A stretch of DNA of 64,000 nucleotides, from the NCBI GenBank assembly GCA_900239685.1, contig OENT01000034.1:234415-298414 (forward strand). The letters run 5' to 3'. Shown one piece after another: positions 52,601-64,000 of the stretch (the first letter of the stretch is position 1; each line of letters begins with the position of its first letter). The position numbers were made by a program, and so were the translations under genes. The notes under the pieces are model-generated. The model had not been told where the DNA came from and did not search any database. It saw only the letters and a program-made list of their open reading frames with translations. This stretch comes from Rotaria macrura. Lineage: Eukaryota; Rotifera; Eurotatoria; Philodinida; Philodinidae.

Positions 52601-55600
52601 GAACAAAAAATGATCCACGTTTTGGATTTCTTGAACGTGATCATATACATCATAATTATTATCAACTCAAAGTACAACTCTGTGAAGTAAAATACAATTA
52701 GATAAAATTTAAAGTGTTTCACGTTTGTTTAATATTTGGTTTTCGTTTGTTCTTAACTTTAGCAAGATATTAATCGTACTAAAGTCGAAGAAAATTCACG
52801 TGTTGTTGATAGTGAAGATCAACAACTTGTACATGGAAAAAGTATTAAATTGGTATTAAAAACAAATGTAGAAGAATCATTAACACCGACATGTCGTGAA
52901 TTTAATTCTGATGATGATTCGAATGCAATGCAACAAAGTAATTATATTATATTCTTTTTCTTTTTTCGTATTGATTCAAAACTCTATATTGTTGAATGAA
53001 GTGTGTGTCTTTTGAAAGTGTATCTTGAGATAAGAAAAATGATCGTCTGAAACAATTTATTGACATATATTGAACTGTCTAAAATGTGAGTCGTAGCCAT
53101 TATTTTCCAAGTACACTTGATCAATGATATCACCCGATAGAATCAACGAACCGTTCACTTAGAGAAGAACATACACCGATAATTAAAAGCTATTGAGACA
53201 AACTGCTGAGTATCTATTGATTAGAACAAATTAAGAATTGTTTATACTAACGTTAAGATTCTACCGAAATGAACAATTCTTCTTAGTTCCATATCGTCTA
53301 CATAGTCTTCTTGAGGAGTTTTATCCTGCAAACTTTATCTAGATAAATTTTTCAATGTTATTAGATTATGCATAAATTTCTAAAATGACTCAATGAAGTG
53401 TTTCTGTGATTTGTATGTTTTTCGTCGAATTCATATTAGATTTTGCTTCAAAGCTAAGAAAATGAACACTAGAGTGCCAAAAATCTCTATCTGAAGTAGA
53501 AAACATATTTTAAATTTTATTGAGATTTTTATTATGATGAAGTTTTCTCACTAAATTTCGAGAAAAGTATTTTTATTGCAAGTTTTCAATCATCTGGCCG
53601 TCATGTTTCTTGACATGACACATGACGACTGTTTAGTATTCTCGTACAGGATAAATTTGAGAAACAGACGCATCTATCGAGTAGTAGTTATGTTCTTTGA
53701 ATAGTTGGCCTCAAGTTACTCTCTGATGTTGCGTAGAAAAAATTCTGCTTTCCATCAAATCGACAAGTCATACCTCGTTCCATGAGAAGGACATTAAATA
53801 GTTAATCTATAATCAACATATTCCAGATTCTCTATAATTTTCCATCTTTTTTCTTAATTTACGGATAGACATGGTTATCTAAAGCTTAAAACAGCAATGT
53901 TCTGTTATTTTATGAGGTAAAAACTCACGATCATTTGAGAGTTTCAAGATTCTCAACTTAAATTTCTAATATATACCGGATTAAAAAATGACTCGTCTAT
54001 CTTGATATGGCTACGATTTGTTTTTTTTTTCTTTATGATTGAGTTGAGTAGAAACTTCAGAATTCAATTACATCGCACTATGTAACACATCATAGTTAGG
54101 TCCTACGTTATTAATTTTCCGAATGCTTTCCTCTATTATTTCTATTTTCTAACCGGTATGTTTCAGCAGAGGTGAATTTTCATGTCGAAAAACGTTTTCG
54201 TTCATTTTTTAATTTCTTTGCCGATTCTAGATCTTGATAAATGCATTTCACTAAAAACTAATCTGATAAAGTCGCTCTAGATAAGGAATTTTTTGTAATA
54301 GGTCACTCTAAAATCTATGAAATCGAAGGAAGCAGCTTCCTTTTTACAGAATTAAGCAAAATTACAATCAGGATAATGGCATAGTTCAATAGAGTATATA
54401 ATGTTGCACTGCAATACTGAACTTTAAAAGCATTTCTATGGATACAATGAATCCAAAACAATACGCTGCATTGTCGATTATTATTAGAAATCGTATGTAA
54501 CACTAGAGAACGAAAATCAGATTTCTCTATTAACCAATGTTTCCAATCAAATAGAAAAACTGTGGTATTCACGTATAACAGAAAACTCTCTAAGACCGAA
54601 AAATTCTATTTTCGTTGAGATTTGTATAGAATTCTATTTATGATGGATGCATCATATTAACTAGTATTACACAGAAAATATTACTCTGGTTTCAATACAT
54701 CATTAGGAACTGTTTAAAGGTTTCGTGCTGCAGTATTTTATCGTGCAACTTTATGTATGTAGTTCATCAAGTTACGCCGTATGTTTGGATTTTGCTTTAT
54801 GAGTCGTTTTTTCCTTTGAATCTTTTGGATGCAAAAAAAGAAGTCAAAAAAAACATTATTTCATGAGTTTTCAAGTTTTTGCAAACATAAATACAATATT
54901 ATTATTCTAATTAGTAGTTTCGTTTCAATCCTGGATTCTATATTTTGTTGATTCAATAAAATAGAAATTGCTTCTTCGAGACATTAGAATTAGCACACTT
55001 AGAAATGGTCCCCTACGAAGAGTCTCGCATTTAAACTAATTTATGCAACTATTCAAACTGAGATGTGGTCGTCAAGATCTAGAATCATAAATGAAATGAA
55101 ACTATTTCGTTAATAATAGTTATCAATTCAACATACATGATTCTTTCAACAGTGGACAAATCATTGTTGTTCATGAACATGTTCTATATTTGAAGTATGT
55201 AGTTTCAAAAAAGAAATAAAAGAAGGAGAAATTGTTGAAAGCAATCCTATACAAACTATATATAACATACTGCACAAGTATATATAATTGATAGTTCGAA
55301 TCGATTGAATTCACCTGTGGAGAAGAAAATATCTTTAGTCTATTGAAGTGAAGGAATACTTCTTGAACTCACTGTATGTGACCTTCAATATCCTTATGAA
55401 AGTTGTACGTTGTCTATATTTAAATATAGACTTGACTTAAATCAGATCAATTCGTTTCGTGTGTTTATACAATAGGGCCTTCTTTGTGTAGACTAAATTT
55501 AATAGCTATTCAAATTACAGCTAGTTTGATAAGATAGTTCTGTATGAATGGAATTGTTTCGAAGTGATTTTTATAATTGAATCTTAGACAATGAATAATT

Positions 55601-57259
55601 CCCGTTCTTATGAGTTAACACTGATAAATGTACAGAATGTTGCAGTTCCTTTCGGATCATTTCATGTTCTCAATTATTTAGAAGACAAGCGATTTATTTA
55701 TTTGAAAAAGAAAATTTTACAAATATTAATTGTTGATACATTTAGATGAACAAGATGATAGTACTGAATTTATTGGTCCACGTCCTCCATCACCTGAGTT
55801 TCTTGAAAAAATGCGTAAACAAGAACAACGACGTGATCGTGTTAGTGGTTTTGTACGTGACAAAATCGTTCGCGATAAACAAGAAGAACGTAAACGAAAA
55901 GCTGAGATGCTTGTACAACAGCTGAAAACGAAAGTAAATGATACAACATCGACGATAAATTCAATGGAATCGACAACTACGAATTCAAATGTAAATCCAA
56001 TACTTGTCGAAAAATTACTCAATGTCAAAAATGAGCGTTCATCATCGTCGAAAATAACATCACCACATCATCAACAGCAACAACGACATTCAAAACATTC
56101 TCATTCACCGACTAAATCGGGTAGTCGCTCAAAATATTATCGTCGATCACGATCAAAAAGTAATCATAGACGACATCGAAGATCATCTCATAAGTAAATC
56201 TTTGTGTTCTTTTCTTTTTCTTTCTAAAACTTCACTTTTATTCTACTTTTCTTTCTTTGTTTTCGTCAGACGATCACGTACCCGTTCAAAGTCTCGTAAT
56301 AACCATCGTTCGAAACGAACAAAAACGTAAGTCATGATTTTATTTCAAAGCAAAATCTTCTTCAAATTATTGAAATTTTGTATGCATAAATAAACCTAAG
56401 TACATCCCTATTCAATCAAAAAAACCAAATTAGTCATACACTAGACTCTAGATTGATCGTATAAGCTTGGCAAACACGAATTCATCTATCGTCTTTTCTT
56501 ACAGACAAGTATCGTAAGTTGGATCTTGTTAGCTTTGTTTTTTAAATCCTTATTATTTTCATGAAAAAAAAACGAATTTATTCATTTCTCGTATGTTTAT
56601 CTTTTAAGTTCAAAATCATCGAAATCTAATCGAAATCATCGTCGTCATCGTCATCGACGCCATCGTCATTCATCAGCGTCATCCTTAACAACAAATTCAT
56701 CATCAACATCAAAATCACGATCATCGTCATCGAATTCATCATCCTCATCTTCGTCTTCTTCAAAAGATAGAAAAAAGAAGAAGAAACTAACAAATAATGA
56801 TGATGAAAAAAGACAACATGAACGTAAAAATAATCCTCAAACATCGAAGTAAGTTTTAGTCAGGTCATCAACTTATATATATATATGGTCTTGTCTTCTC
56901 TTAAAACGTATATTCTATTATTCAAAATATTTAATTATTACGCTTTATCAACCGTAGATTTCTTATCTTGAAAGAAAAATCGTGTAAAAAGAAAAAAATT
57001 GATTTTTTTTATTTGAATAAAACAGGTTAATTATTTAGCGGAAAGCAAAATATCCGTATAAACATATTATCTCTTCAGTAATGACTTGTCGAGACAATAG
57101 TCAAAAAAGAATGTACTCGGCAATTTTTATTTTATCTTTAGATGGGATCAGCGCGAACCGACAAAAGTTAAGCCAGAAGCATCATCTATTGAAACAGCTA
57201 CAGCTGCTTCGTCGCTATCAATCAAATCTGAAACAACGTTATCGAACAGTAGTACTTGA
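46656..57259 (+). CDS. sfswap: Splicing factor SFSWAP (suppressor-of-white-apricot homologue)
   Basis: Fourteen predicted exons (46656-46867, 47468-47652, 47724-47831, 50444-50526, 50603-50852, 50916-51123, 51199-51267, 52479-52686, 52763-52937, 55746-56193, 56270-56326, 56505-56513, 56609-56848, 57142-57259) keep frame throughout and give 789 aa. The N-terminal DRY-EERY-type domain has [32 protein letters not shown] and the acidic [14 protein letters not shown] helix. SURP module 1 (exons 5) has [39 protein letters not shown] module 2 (exon 8) has [16 protein letters not shown] and [16 protein letters not shown] coiled, basic [10 protein letters not shown] region and an RS/SR-rich, His/Arg-rich tail follow. 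SURP domains bind splicing factors such as SF1, and the protein acts in alternative splicing in the nucleus. Fly su(wa) represses splicing of its own first introns. The AATAAA at 57399-57404 may be the poly(A) signal. Confidence 0.93.
47832..50443 (+). other. Long intron 3 of SFSWAP (2.6 kb)
   Basis: Runs from GTAGAAAT to TTTTAG. It contains no recognised gene. One open frame of 345 nt on the minus strand (49023-49367) starts at GTG, not ATG, and resembles no family I know; its base composition is less AT-rich than its surroundings. A (GA)n run lies at about 49719-49732. Confidence 0.65.
51268..52478 (+). other. Intron 7 of SFSWAP (1.2 kb)
   Basis: GTAAGT to CTTAG. AT-rich, nothing recognised within it. 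Confidence 0.65.
52938..55745 (+). other. Long intron 9 of SFSWAP (2.8 kb)
   Basis: GTAATT to TTTAG, separating the second SURP exon pair from the RS-rich half. The minus-strand open frame at 54315-54572 shows no recognisable domain. Nothing else is identified. Confidence 0.65.
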
Positions 57260-57493
57260 TGTGTATATGAGAAAAAAAAACGAAAGAGACTTATATTGCA
57301 CAATGTAAATTTTTTTTCTTTCTGTCTATTTTTGTTGTTGTTATTATTTCTTCTTTATGTGTGACTAGTCTGATTCGGCAGCTACGGATATTTGCTAAAA
57401 TAAAATTTCAGACAAGAAAAAAAAAGCTTTTTTACTTTTAATGCTTTCACTTATTTCATATTCTTTTTATTTTATCTTTCCGATAAAATAAAG

Positions 57494-59254
57494 ATGAAAA
57501 GTTTATTTCAAAGATCGTTGTTTTATTCCATTAGACAAGTAAGAAAATATTTGAGACAAAAGAAAAGAAAAGAATAATTATTTATTGATTTATTATATTC
57601 TAAGGCTCAACAAGTAAACTGTAAACGATCAGTATGGACTGGTCGAGAATCATTACGTAATAGTGATCCAGAAATGTATGAATTAATACAAAAGGAAAAG
57701 AAACGGCAAAATCAAGGTTTAGAAATGATTGCCTCAGAAAACTTCACATCACTCAGTGTTCTTGAAACACTTGGATCATGTTTAACTAATAAATATTCCG
57801 AAGTAATGTCTGCCTTGACCATATACTGCTCTATTCTGTAGAAGTAAATTTTAATTCAATTTGTTTTTTTTTCGTCCAGGGTTACCCAGGTGTTCGATAT
57901 TATGGTGGTAACGAATTTATTGATGAAATTGAATCTTTAACACAGAAACGAGCATTGGAAGCATTTCGTTTGAATCCAAACGAATGGGGCGTTAATGTAC
58001 AAGCATTATCAGGTGTTCCAGCAAATTTTGCTGTTTATACAGCACTTCTTGAACCACATGGACGATTGATGGGTTTAGATTTACCAGATGGTGGTCATTT
58101 AAGCCATGGCTATGCAACATTAACGAAGAAAATTTCAGCAACAAGTGCATTCTTTGAAACAATGCCATATAAGGTTAATCCGAAAACAGGTCTCATCGAT
58201 TATGAATCTCTTTCTATAACATCAAAATTGTTTCGTCCGAAAATGATCGTTGCCGGTATATCGTGCTATTCACGTAATCTTCAATATGATAAATTTCGCG
58301 CAATATGTGATGATGTCGGTGCTATACTTCTTGCTGACATGGCACATATAAGTGGACTTGTTGCAGCTGATGTTGTTGCTAATCCATTTGAACATTCTGA
58401 TATAGTTACAACAACAACACATAAAAGTTTACGTGGACCACGTGCAGCATTAATTTTCTTTCGTCGAGGTGTCAAAAAGAGACAATCAACAAAGAAAGGA
58501 ACGAAAGAAGAACAAGTTGAAACATACGATTATGAAAAAAAGATTAATGAAGCTATTTTTCCTGGTCTACAAGGTGGACCACATAATAATACGATTGCAG
58601 CCATCGGTGTTGCTTTAAAAGAAGCTTCCTCAAATGATTTCAAAATCTATGCGAAACAAGTCATTAGCAATGCTAAACAACTGGTCAAAACTCTTCAAGA
58701 AAAAGGATATTCCTTTGTTTCAGGTAATTATGAAAGTTAATATAACTAATGAAATTAGTGTCTCTCTTGCATTGTTCATTGAGGTGGTACCGATACGCAC
58801 TTAGCTTTGTTGGATTTACGTCCTCTTGGACTTGATGGTGCTAAAACAGAGAAAGTACTTGAAGCTGTCTCCATAGCTGTGAATAAAAATACATGTCCAG
58901 GTGATAAATCTGCTCTTAAACCTTCCGGCATTCGATTAGGTATAGGGAAAAACCATATGAAAATCACTATGATCATTAATCCATTGTTTTTCTATTGTAG
59001 GTACACCTGCATTAACAACACGTGGTTTTCGTGAAAACGATATAATTCAAGTTGCTAATTATATCGATCAAGCCATAAAGTTAGCTGTTGAGATTAATAA
59101 ACCTCATGATGATAAACAAACTACTCAAGTAACATTAAAAGGTTTTAAAGATAATATGAAAAAAGAAGAACATTCGAAAAATATTCAAAATTTGAAACAT
59201 TCCATTGAATCATTCGCTGAAAAATATCCAATGCCAGGTCATGATGATATTTAA
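57494..59254 (+). CDS. shmt2: Serine hydroxymethyltransferase, probably mitochondrial
   Basis: PLP enzyme interconverting serine plus tetrahydrofolate with glycine plus 5,10-methylene-tetrahydrofolate. Exons 57494-57538, 57605-57802, 57880-58723, 58784-58939 and 59001-59254 join to 498 aa. Motifs: [67 protein letters not shown], the PLP-lysine motif [23 protein letters not shown] and [15 protein letters not shown]. All active-site segments look intact. The short first exon encodes [15 protein letters not shown], which is basic, hydroxylated and free of acids like a mitochondrial presequence. With the 498-aa length (human SHMT2 is 504), this favours the mitochondrial form. A start inside exon 2 could also give a cytosolic product. 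It lies 234 bp after the SFSWAP stop on the same strand. Confidence 0.95.
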
Positions 59255-60085
59255 AAATCATAGAACTCTTCGAAAGTGATTATTTTATTCGAAGTGTTTT
59301 ACTTTCTACAATTATTATTTTTTTTGCTACCATATGTTCATTTTTGATTCGTTCTTTTCATCAGCAATATATAACATTAGACTTTATTCTAGTTCTTCAT
59401 CTTGTCATATGTGCATCTGCATGACTTTTGTTGACGTTACACATAGATGAATAGTTTGAGTCATCTTTGTTGTCTGTTTTTGTTGCTCTACTATATTATT
59501 ATTAATATTATTTCAATTACTCTTGACAGGAACATTTCTTTACATCTATTGAATCATATTGTTCTCAGAAACTAGACAAAATCAGGGAATAGATACGTTG
59601 ATAAACATGTTTCATTCATCTTACTAATTCATAACAACGTACACTTCATAGTTTTACTCTAAATAAGTGTCGGTATTCAATCGCGTTCGTAGATTAGATT
59701 TGATTGCACCTGCCGTTGGTTGGTTTTGATGGAAAAATCTGTAATCACAGAAGCGGAAGACTATGAAAATCATGAATATTTCAGACAATCTCAAGGGAAA
59801 ACATGTAATTATTAGAGGAAGTATAGTCATTTATATGAGTTTCTAGCTACGTTAAACCATCTTATTGAACCTGGAGAGGACAAATAAAATCTATCATTCC
59901 AGACCGGTACCTTAATTGTTGATGATTAGCTTTTCTGTTAGTTTTCAACAATATATTTGACAGAATAAATTGAAAGAAAACTTAAATAAAAGCTTGTATG
60001 AATATCAATTGTACGATCGATTACTTTCTTATTTAAATCTTCGTTAGAAACAGACAAAACAAAAGAGAAATAAAAACAATGGTGT
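59255..60085. other. Intergenic, between convergent genes
   Basis: 831 bp between the stops of SHMT (plus) and the GPCR (minus). AT-rich, no feature recognised. Confidence 0.6.
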
Positions 60086-61500
60086 TCACTTCAAAACGAT
60101 ACGTCCTGATTGATTGCTTTTCATGTTAAGTCTAGGTGAAGTTGTTGAACGCATTGCTAACATTAAACGTGGACTCTCTCGACTTTTCGAATTCGAACAT
60201 GAATTACATTCAAATTTTGGAGGTATTGTCCTCTGAAAAGCCGTTTTTCGTTGATCATCATATGTCATCATTTGTCGTTGAGTTGTTGTTCGACTATGTA
60301 TATGATCGTGAAAAATACAGCAATGACGACACATAATTTGTAACGTATACCGAAATTTACAATTGGTTAAAGAATAAATAAAAAAGTTAATTGAATGATT
60401 CACAATCAATAGTAAATTTGATACAAATAGAAGACAAACAAAGACTAATGCGCGTGCATGTCCACATGGATTGCCATCAATAAGACCAAATATAGTTAAT
60501 ATAAGGACGGGTAATTGACATATGATGTTAAAAAAACATATAATCAAAACCATCTTAGTTATTTTAGATTTAGACTTTAATCTCTGGGCGATAATTTCCG
60601 AATGTAAAATGAATTCGTGCGATTTTTTCGCACCGATTTCTCGATTGACAATACGTATCAGTGATATCCAGAGAAAAATACATATTACCCATGGTAATAA
60701 TAAAGATAGTATGGCTGATACGGCTTTTAAAACAGTTTGAGCATCAGGATTTGAACTGTAATAATAGTATGGTATTATAGATAAGACACTGAATAAAAAT
60801 ATAATTGTTAAAGCTTTTCTTTCGTTATGACTAGAACAATAAACTTGTGAATAGAGTGGTTTTACAACAATCATTAAACGAAAACATGTTATTGTTACAA
60901 CTAAAAATAATCATAATAAAACATGTACAAAATTCAATAATAAAATATAATTTTTTATTTACCAATCCAATTTGAACTAAATGTTGCACCTGTTGCTACA
61001 GGCATTACAAATGAATTGACGAAACTAATTAGTCTGCCTTTATTTTTGGGACCATAGTAATAAATTATATGTGGAATACAAGCAAGAGTAGGAGCAACAA
61101 TATCACTTATAGCAAGGCCTTGTAGTAAATTATTAATTCCTCCTTTTCGCATTAGACGCCGGTTCAAGACTATCAATGTAAGAATATTTCCTGTGAAAGA
61201 AGAGTAATGAAATGCATAAAACTTGATCATGTTCACATTTATTAGATATTATAGACTTACCAATATTTCCCGAAGCCATTAAAATCAATTGAACAACACC
61301 CCAAATAAATCTACCCGAGAGACCTTCGAGTAAATCACCAATTAATTGATCTAAGATATACTTTGAATTTTAATCTTCTAGAAAATTTTTCTTTTTCTAC
61401 CTGCACATATCGTTGTATTGTCATATGTCGTTGATTCAATATCTGTTGTCAGGACTGATTGAAATGGCGTCGATGATGTTAAAGGAGTATCGGTAGACAT
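60086..61500 (-). CDS. Class A GPCR, FMRFamide-receptor-like
   Basis: Exons 61500-61401, 61350-61261, 61190-60963 and 60900-60086 join to 410 aa. An extracellular Ser/Thr-rich N-terminus with an NTT glycosylation site precedes seven hydrophobic segments. TM1 carries GNILTLIVLNRRLMR, and TM2 has LQGLAISDIVAP with the conserved Asp. TM3 ends TCFRLMIVVKPL, so the usual DRY is replaced by CFR. TM6 is ICFFNIICQLPVLI, and TM7 is VNHSINFFIYSLTNCKFR in place of NPxxY. The S-x-NFFIY ending and the CFR-x-MIVVKPL loop resemble protostome FMRFamide/neuropeptide receptors. The cytoplasmic tail is basic with serine clusters. Ligand unknown. Confidence 0.85.
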
Positions 61501-64000
61501 TACTTGTTATGACCAAAGAAAATGAAAGTTCATTCAAGATCTTATTACTTGAATTGTATGCGTATTCCGACAAAAATCTTTAAATGCATAATAGATAGAT
61601 ATTCAAGGAGAAGAAAGCGTAGACACTCATGTTCTTCATTAAAAAAATATCATCTTTTCGCCAACATACACTCGACGATTAAAAAAAAGGAGAAACATCT
61701 TATTTTGAATGACTCTAATATAGTAGCATTTTGTTCCAACATTCTATTCAACAAATTTTGATAAAACCGAGGAAAATCTGTGTTCTCTATTTATCCCCCA
61801 CGCATGTGTGTTATCTAATTTTCCTGAGCATAAAATCTTGCACAATACAATTAATTTCATTATCTTTGTCTGGTAATCGTTTTATCGATTATGAATACTC
61901 TGGAAGAAGGATAATATTTGCTCAACAGTTTTCTATTCAAAACGGAAAACAAAATTATCAATAGTGTGCATATCTATGTTTTCATTTGAAGGCACGAAAA
62001 GAAAATAAGATAATATAGAAAAAGATGAATAAACGAGGCTGGCAATTTATAAAAATATTATTCTGCGTTTACTCAATATTTCTCTATTGCACAATAACCA
62101 ACGCGATATTTCAATTCTTTCTAAAACGTTTCTACACGACTTTCTACTCATAATGATGTTGTAAATAGAAAGAAACTGGCCATTTTTTTTATAGCTACAG
62201 TTTTCTATCACCAAACGATAAGTTGAGTTCCATCAAGATCATTTGTCTTTTAATTAAGAGACTCATTGAAAGAAAAATTCTTGCATATTTAACTTATCTT
62301 AGCGCAAGATAAAGCAATTCTAGAAAATTCTTCATCTCGAAATGCTAGTTATCTTCAGTTATAAAATATCAGACAACATGATATTTTTAAGAATGTAATT
62401 TTCTTTTTGTACGATAAATCGAAAATTGATTCAAATAACACAGACGTCATTCTTACCTAGGGCCTTCCAAAGATTGTCTCAAATAATCATAGCTAATGTC
62501 AATCGAAGAGGGTAGCTAACTGACATAGAGAAAACGCAGACCAAAAAGGAAGGAGAAAAAAATGTCTTACCGCGGCATTTCCTTCTTTCTTCAAGAAATT
62601 TATGTCGAGTGGCTCTTTTTTACACAACAATAGATTGAGTTCTTGTTTTGTATTTACTACGATAATAGATAGCTTCAAATCTTCTTTTCTCAAAAACTTA
62701 CATATCATGAATAGATTCTTAAAGATACTGAAACACGCATTCATCTCTGTCATGCAATGCTGTTTTTGTGACAAAGTAATATTCAAAACTGAAACTGAGT
62801 GCACCGCTCATGAGATGATTCCTACCAACTCTTAGACACTTTCCATTAAGTTGAAACTAAAGAATTTTTAAGAAGCTGATAATAGAAAAGATTCGTATGT
62901 CACATCAATTATGAAGAAAGAACTATGTTTCAGAAAAGAGAAATGGTACAATAAATAAAACAATAATCACTAAATAAGAATGACAGGAATAGAGATTAAT
63001 AGAGTAAACATCTTCAACGAACACTAGAAGAATTTTCTTGGAATCACATGAAAAAAAACGTGCCAGCTATCCGACTTTTATAGTGGTAAAGGAGAAAAAT
63101 AAGTTCTTCCTATGTTTATAAATACGTTTGATCCAATGCATTGTCATCGTATTAATTCCTTTATAAAGTCAGGAGCATGAGCAACAAATCTTCTCAATAC
63201 AAAAAAACTGAATCTTAGATATATTTTGTGAATAAAATGCTTCTTCAGATTAAAAGTCATGTCATATGACTACGTTTTCTGTCCTCAACGTCATTGGAAT
63301 AGGACAAAGAGAAGAGATGAGTAGAAACGAATTCGTGTTAACTTCTTATTCAAATATAGATGATACCCTCTTTTCCTTTTAATGTAAAGGAAATATTTAT
63401 AAGCTTTTATTCAGATGACTTTATCAATTAATAGAGCTACTAGAGAATTAACGAAGTCAAATGGCATTCTTACAGATGAATGGCATTCAGACTCGATCGA
63501 AATTACTCGAGTATTTGAAATTTAAGCAAAAAATTACTTGAGAATTCTATGTTCCCTAAAACAATCAAATTTCGATTCATCGATTTGTCGCTCAAGTATC
63601 GTTGCTGATAGTCAATTTTATGATAATGTGAAGCAAAATACATGAGACGACATGAAAGCATGTAGTTTGAACAAAAAACAAATGGAAGAAAAGGAAAAAA
63701 ATTAGGATCGATGCTCAATAATATCCTCTTCGACAAATACAAAACATAGTTTATTCTCTCGGAGAATAGTTCATAGTACACTCACATCTATGTAAACATG
63801 CATAGTTACGTGTCCTCAAACATGTAAACAATCAAAATATTGTCGTAGACTCGAAACATCAAATAAATAAAAAACTATGCTTGAATAGTTAATGAGTGCT
63901 TTTCTATTGTATCTTATTGTCATGACAGTAAGATGGTTGGGTGGTACGTTCAACTTAACACATCTGCCCGTATGTGCGTAAATATATTTGTTCGATAATT
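61501..64000. other. Terminal region, no recognisable gene
   Basis: 2.5 kb of AT-rich DNA upstream of the GPCR. Open frames at 61522-61964, 62499-62835 and 63503-63781 show no family resemblance or plausible splice partners. It should include the GPCR promoter; a gene may begin beyond the window edge. Confidence 0.55.

Noticed and set aside
55726-56028. Minus-strand frame opposite SFSWAP exon 10
   Set aside because: Antisense shadow of the RS-rich coding exon.
56626-56844. Minus-strand frame rich in Met and Asp
   Set aside because: Antisense of the Ser/His/Arg repeat-like coding in SFSWAP exon 13.
1-64000. tRNA or rRNA genes and CRISPR arrays
   Set aside because: No paired A- and B-box sequences with a cloverleaf, no rRNA blocks and no spaced direct repeats were seen by eye. 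A tRNA scan would be needed to exclude a diverged tRNA.

Overview
The window is nuclear DNA from a small-genome metazoan. It is AT-rich and gene-dense, with many GT-AG introns of roughly 50-75 nt, and holds animal-only families: hemicentin, peroxidasin, a neuropeptide-type GPCR and PDCD10/CCM3. The compact introns and an F-box protein with a long ribonuclease-inhibitor-type LRR array fit a bdelloid rotifer best. That assignment is an inference, because the window carries no species-specific marker.

Layout: (1) 1-11569, minus: 5' part of a hemicentin gene, with signal peptide, vWA domain and 21 Ig domains; its 3' end lies off the window. (2) 11570-16492: no recognisable gene. (3) 16493-17384, plus: Ras-like GTPase of the Ras-dva/RASD type. 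(4) 17385-25763: about 8.4 kb without a recognisable gene, with two palindromic MITE-like elements near its end, one flanked by a near-perfect 8-bp duplication. (5) 25764-30063, plus: an F-box exon followed by seventeen one-repeat LRR exons. (6) 31692-36112, minus: peroxidasin without its usual LRRs. (7) 36876-40541, minus: RFC4, an SRA1-type protein and a small single-pass membrane protein. (8) 40954-42266, plus: secreted pancreatic-lipase-family enzyme. (9) 42874-43569, minus: Atg8/LC3, in six short exons. (10) 44762-45637, minus: PDCD10/CCM3 with a glutamine-rich tail. (11) 46656-57259, plus: splicing factor SFSWAP, 14 exons, with two introns of about 2.6 and 2.8 kb. (12) 57494-59254, plus: serine hydroxymethyltransferase with a mitochondrial-type N-terminus. 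(13) 60086-61500, minus: FMRFamide-receptor-like GPCR. (14) 61501-64000: no recognisable gene.

The genes do not form one pathway. Hemicentin and peroxidasin both act in basement membrane but lie 20 kb apart. The least ordinary parts are the F-box/LRR gene, with strictly modular 84-nt phase-0 exons beside the MITE-like elements; the SFSWAP gene, with a 9-nt microexon and a candidate stop-bearing exon in intron 1; the LRR-less peroxidasin; the Ras protein lacking the usual catalytic residues; and the polyQ extension on PDCD10. Splice sites were chosen by eye from reading frame, GT-AG consensus and family homology, so exact exon ends are predictions.
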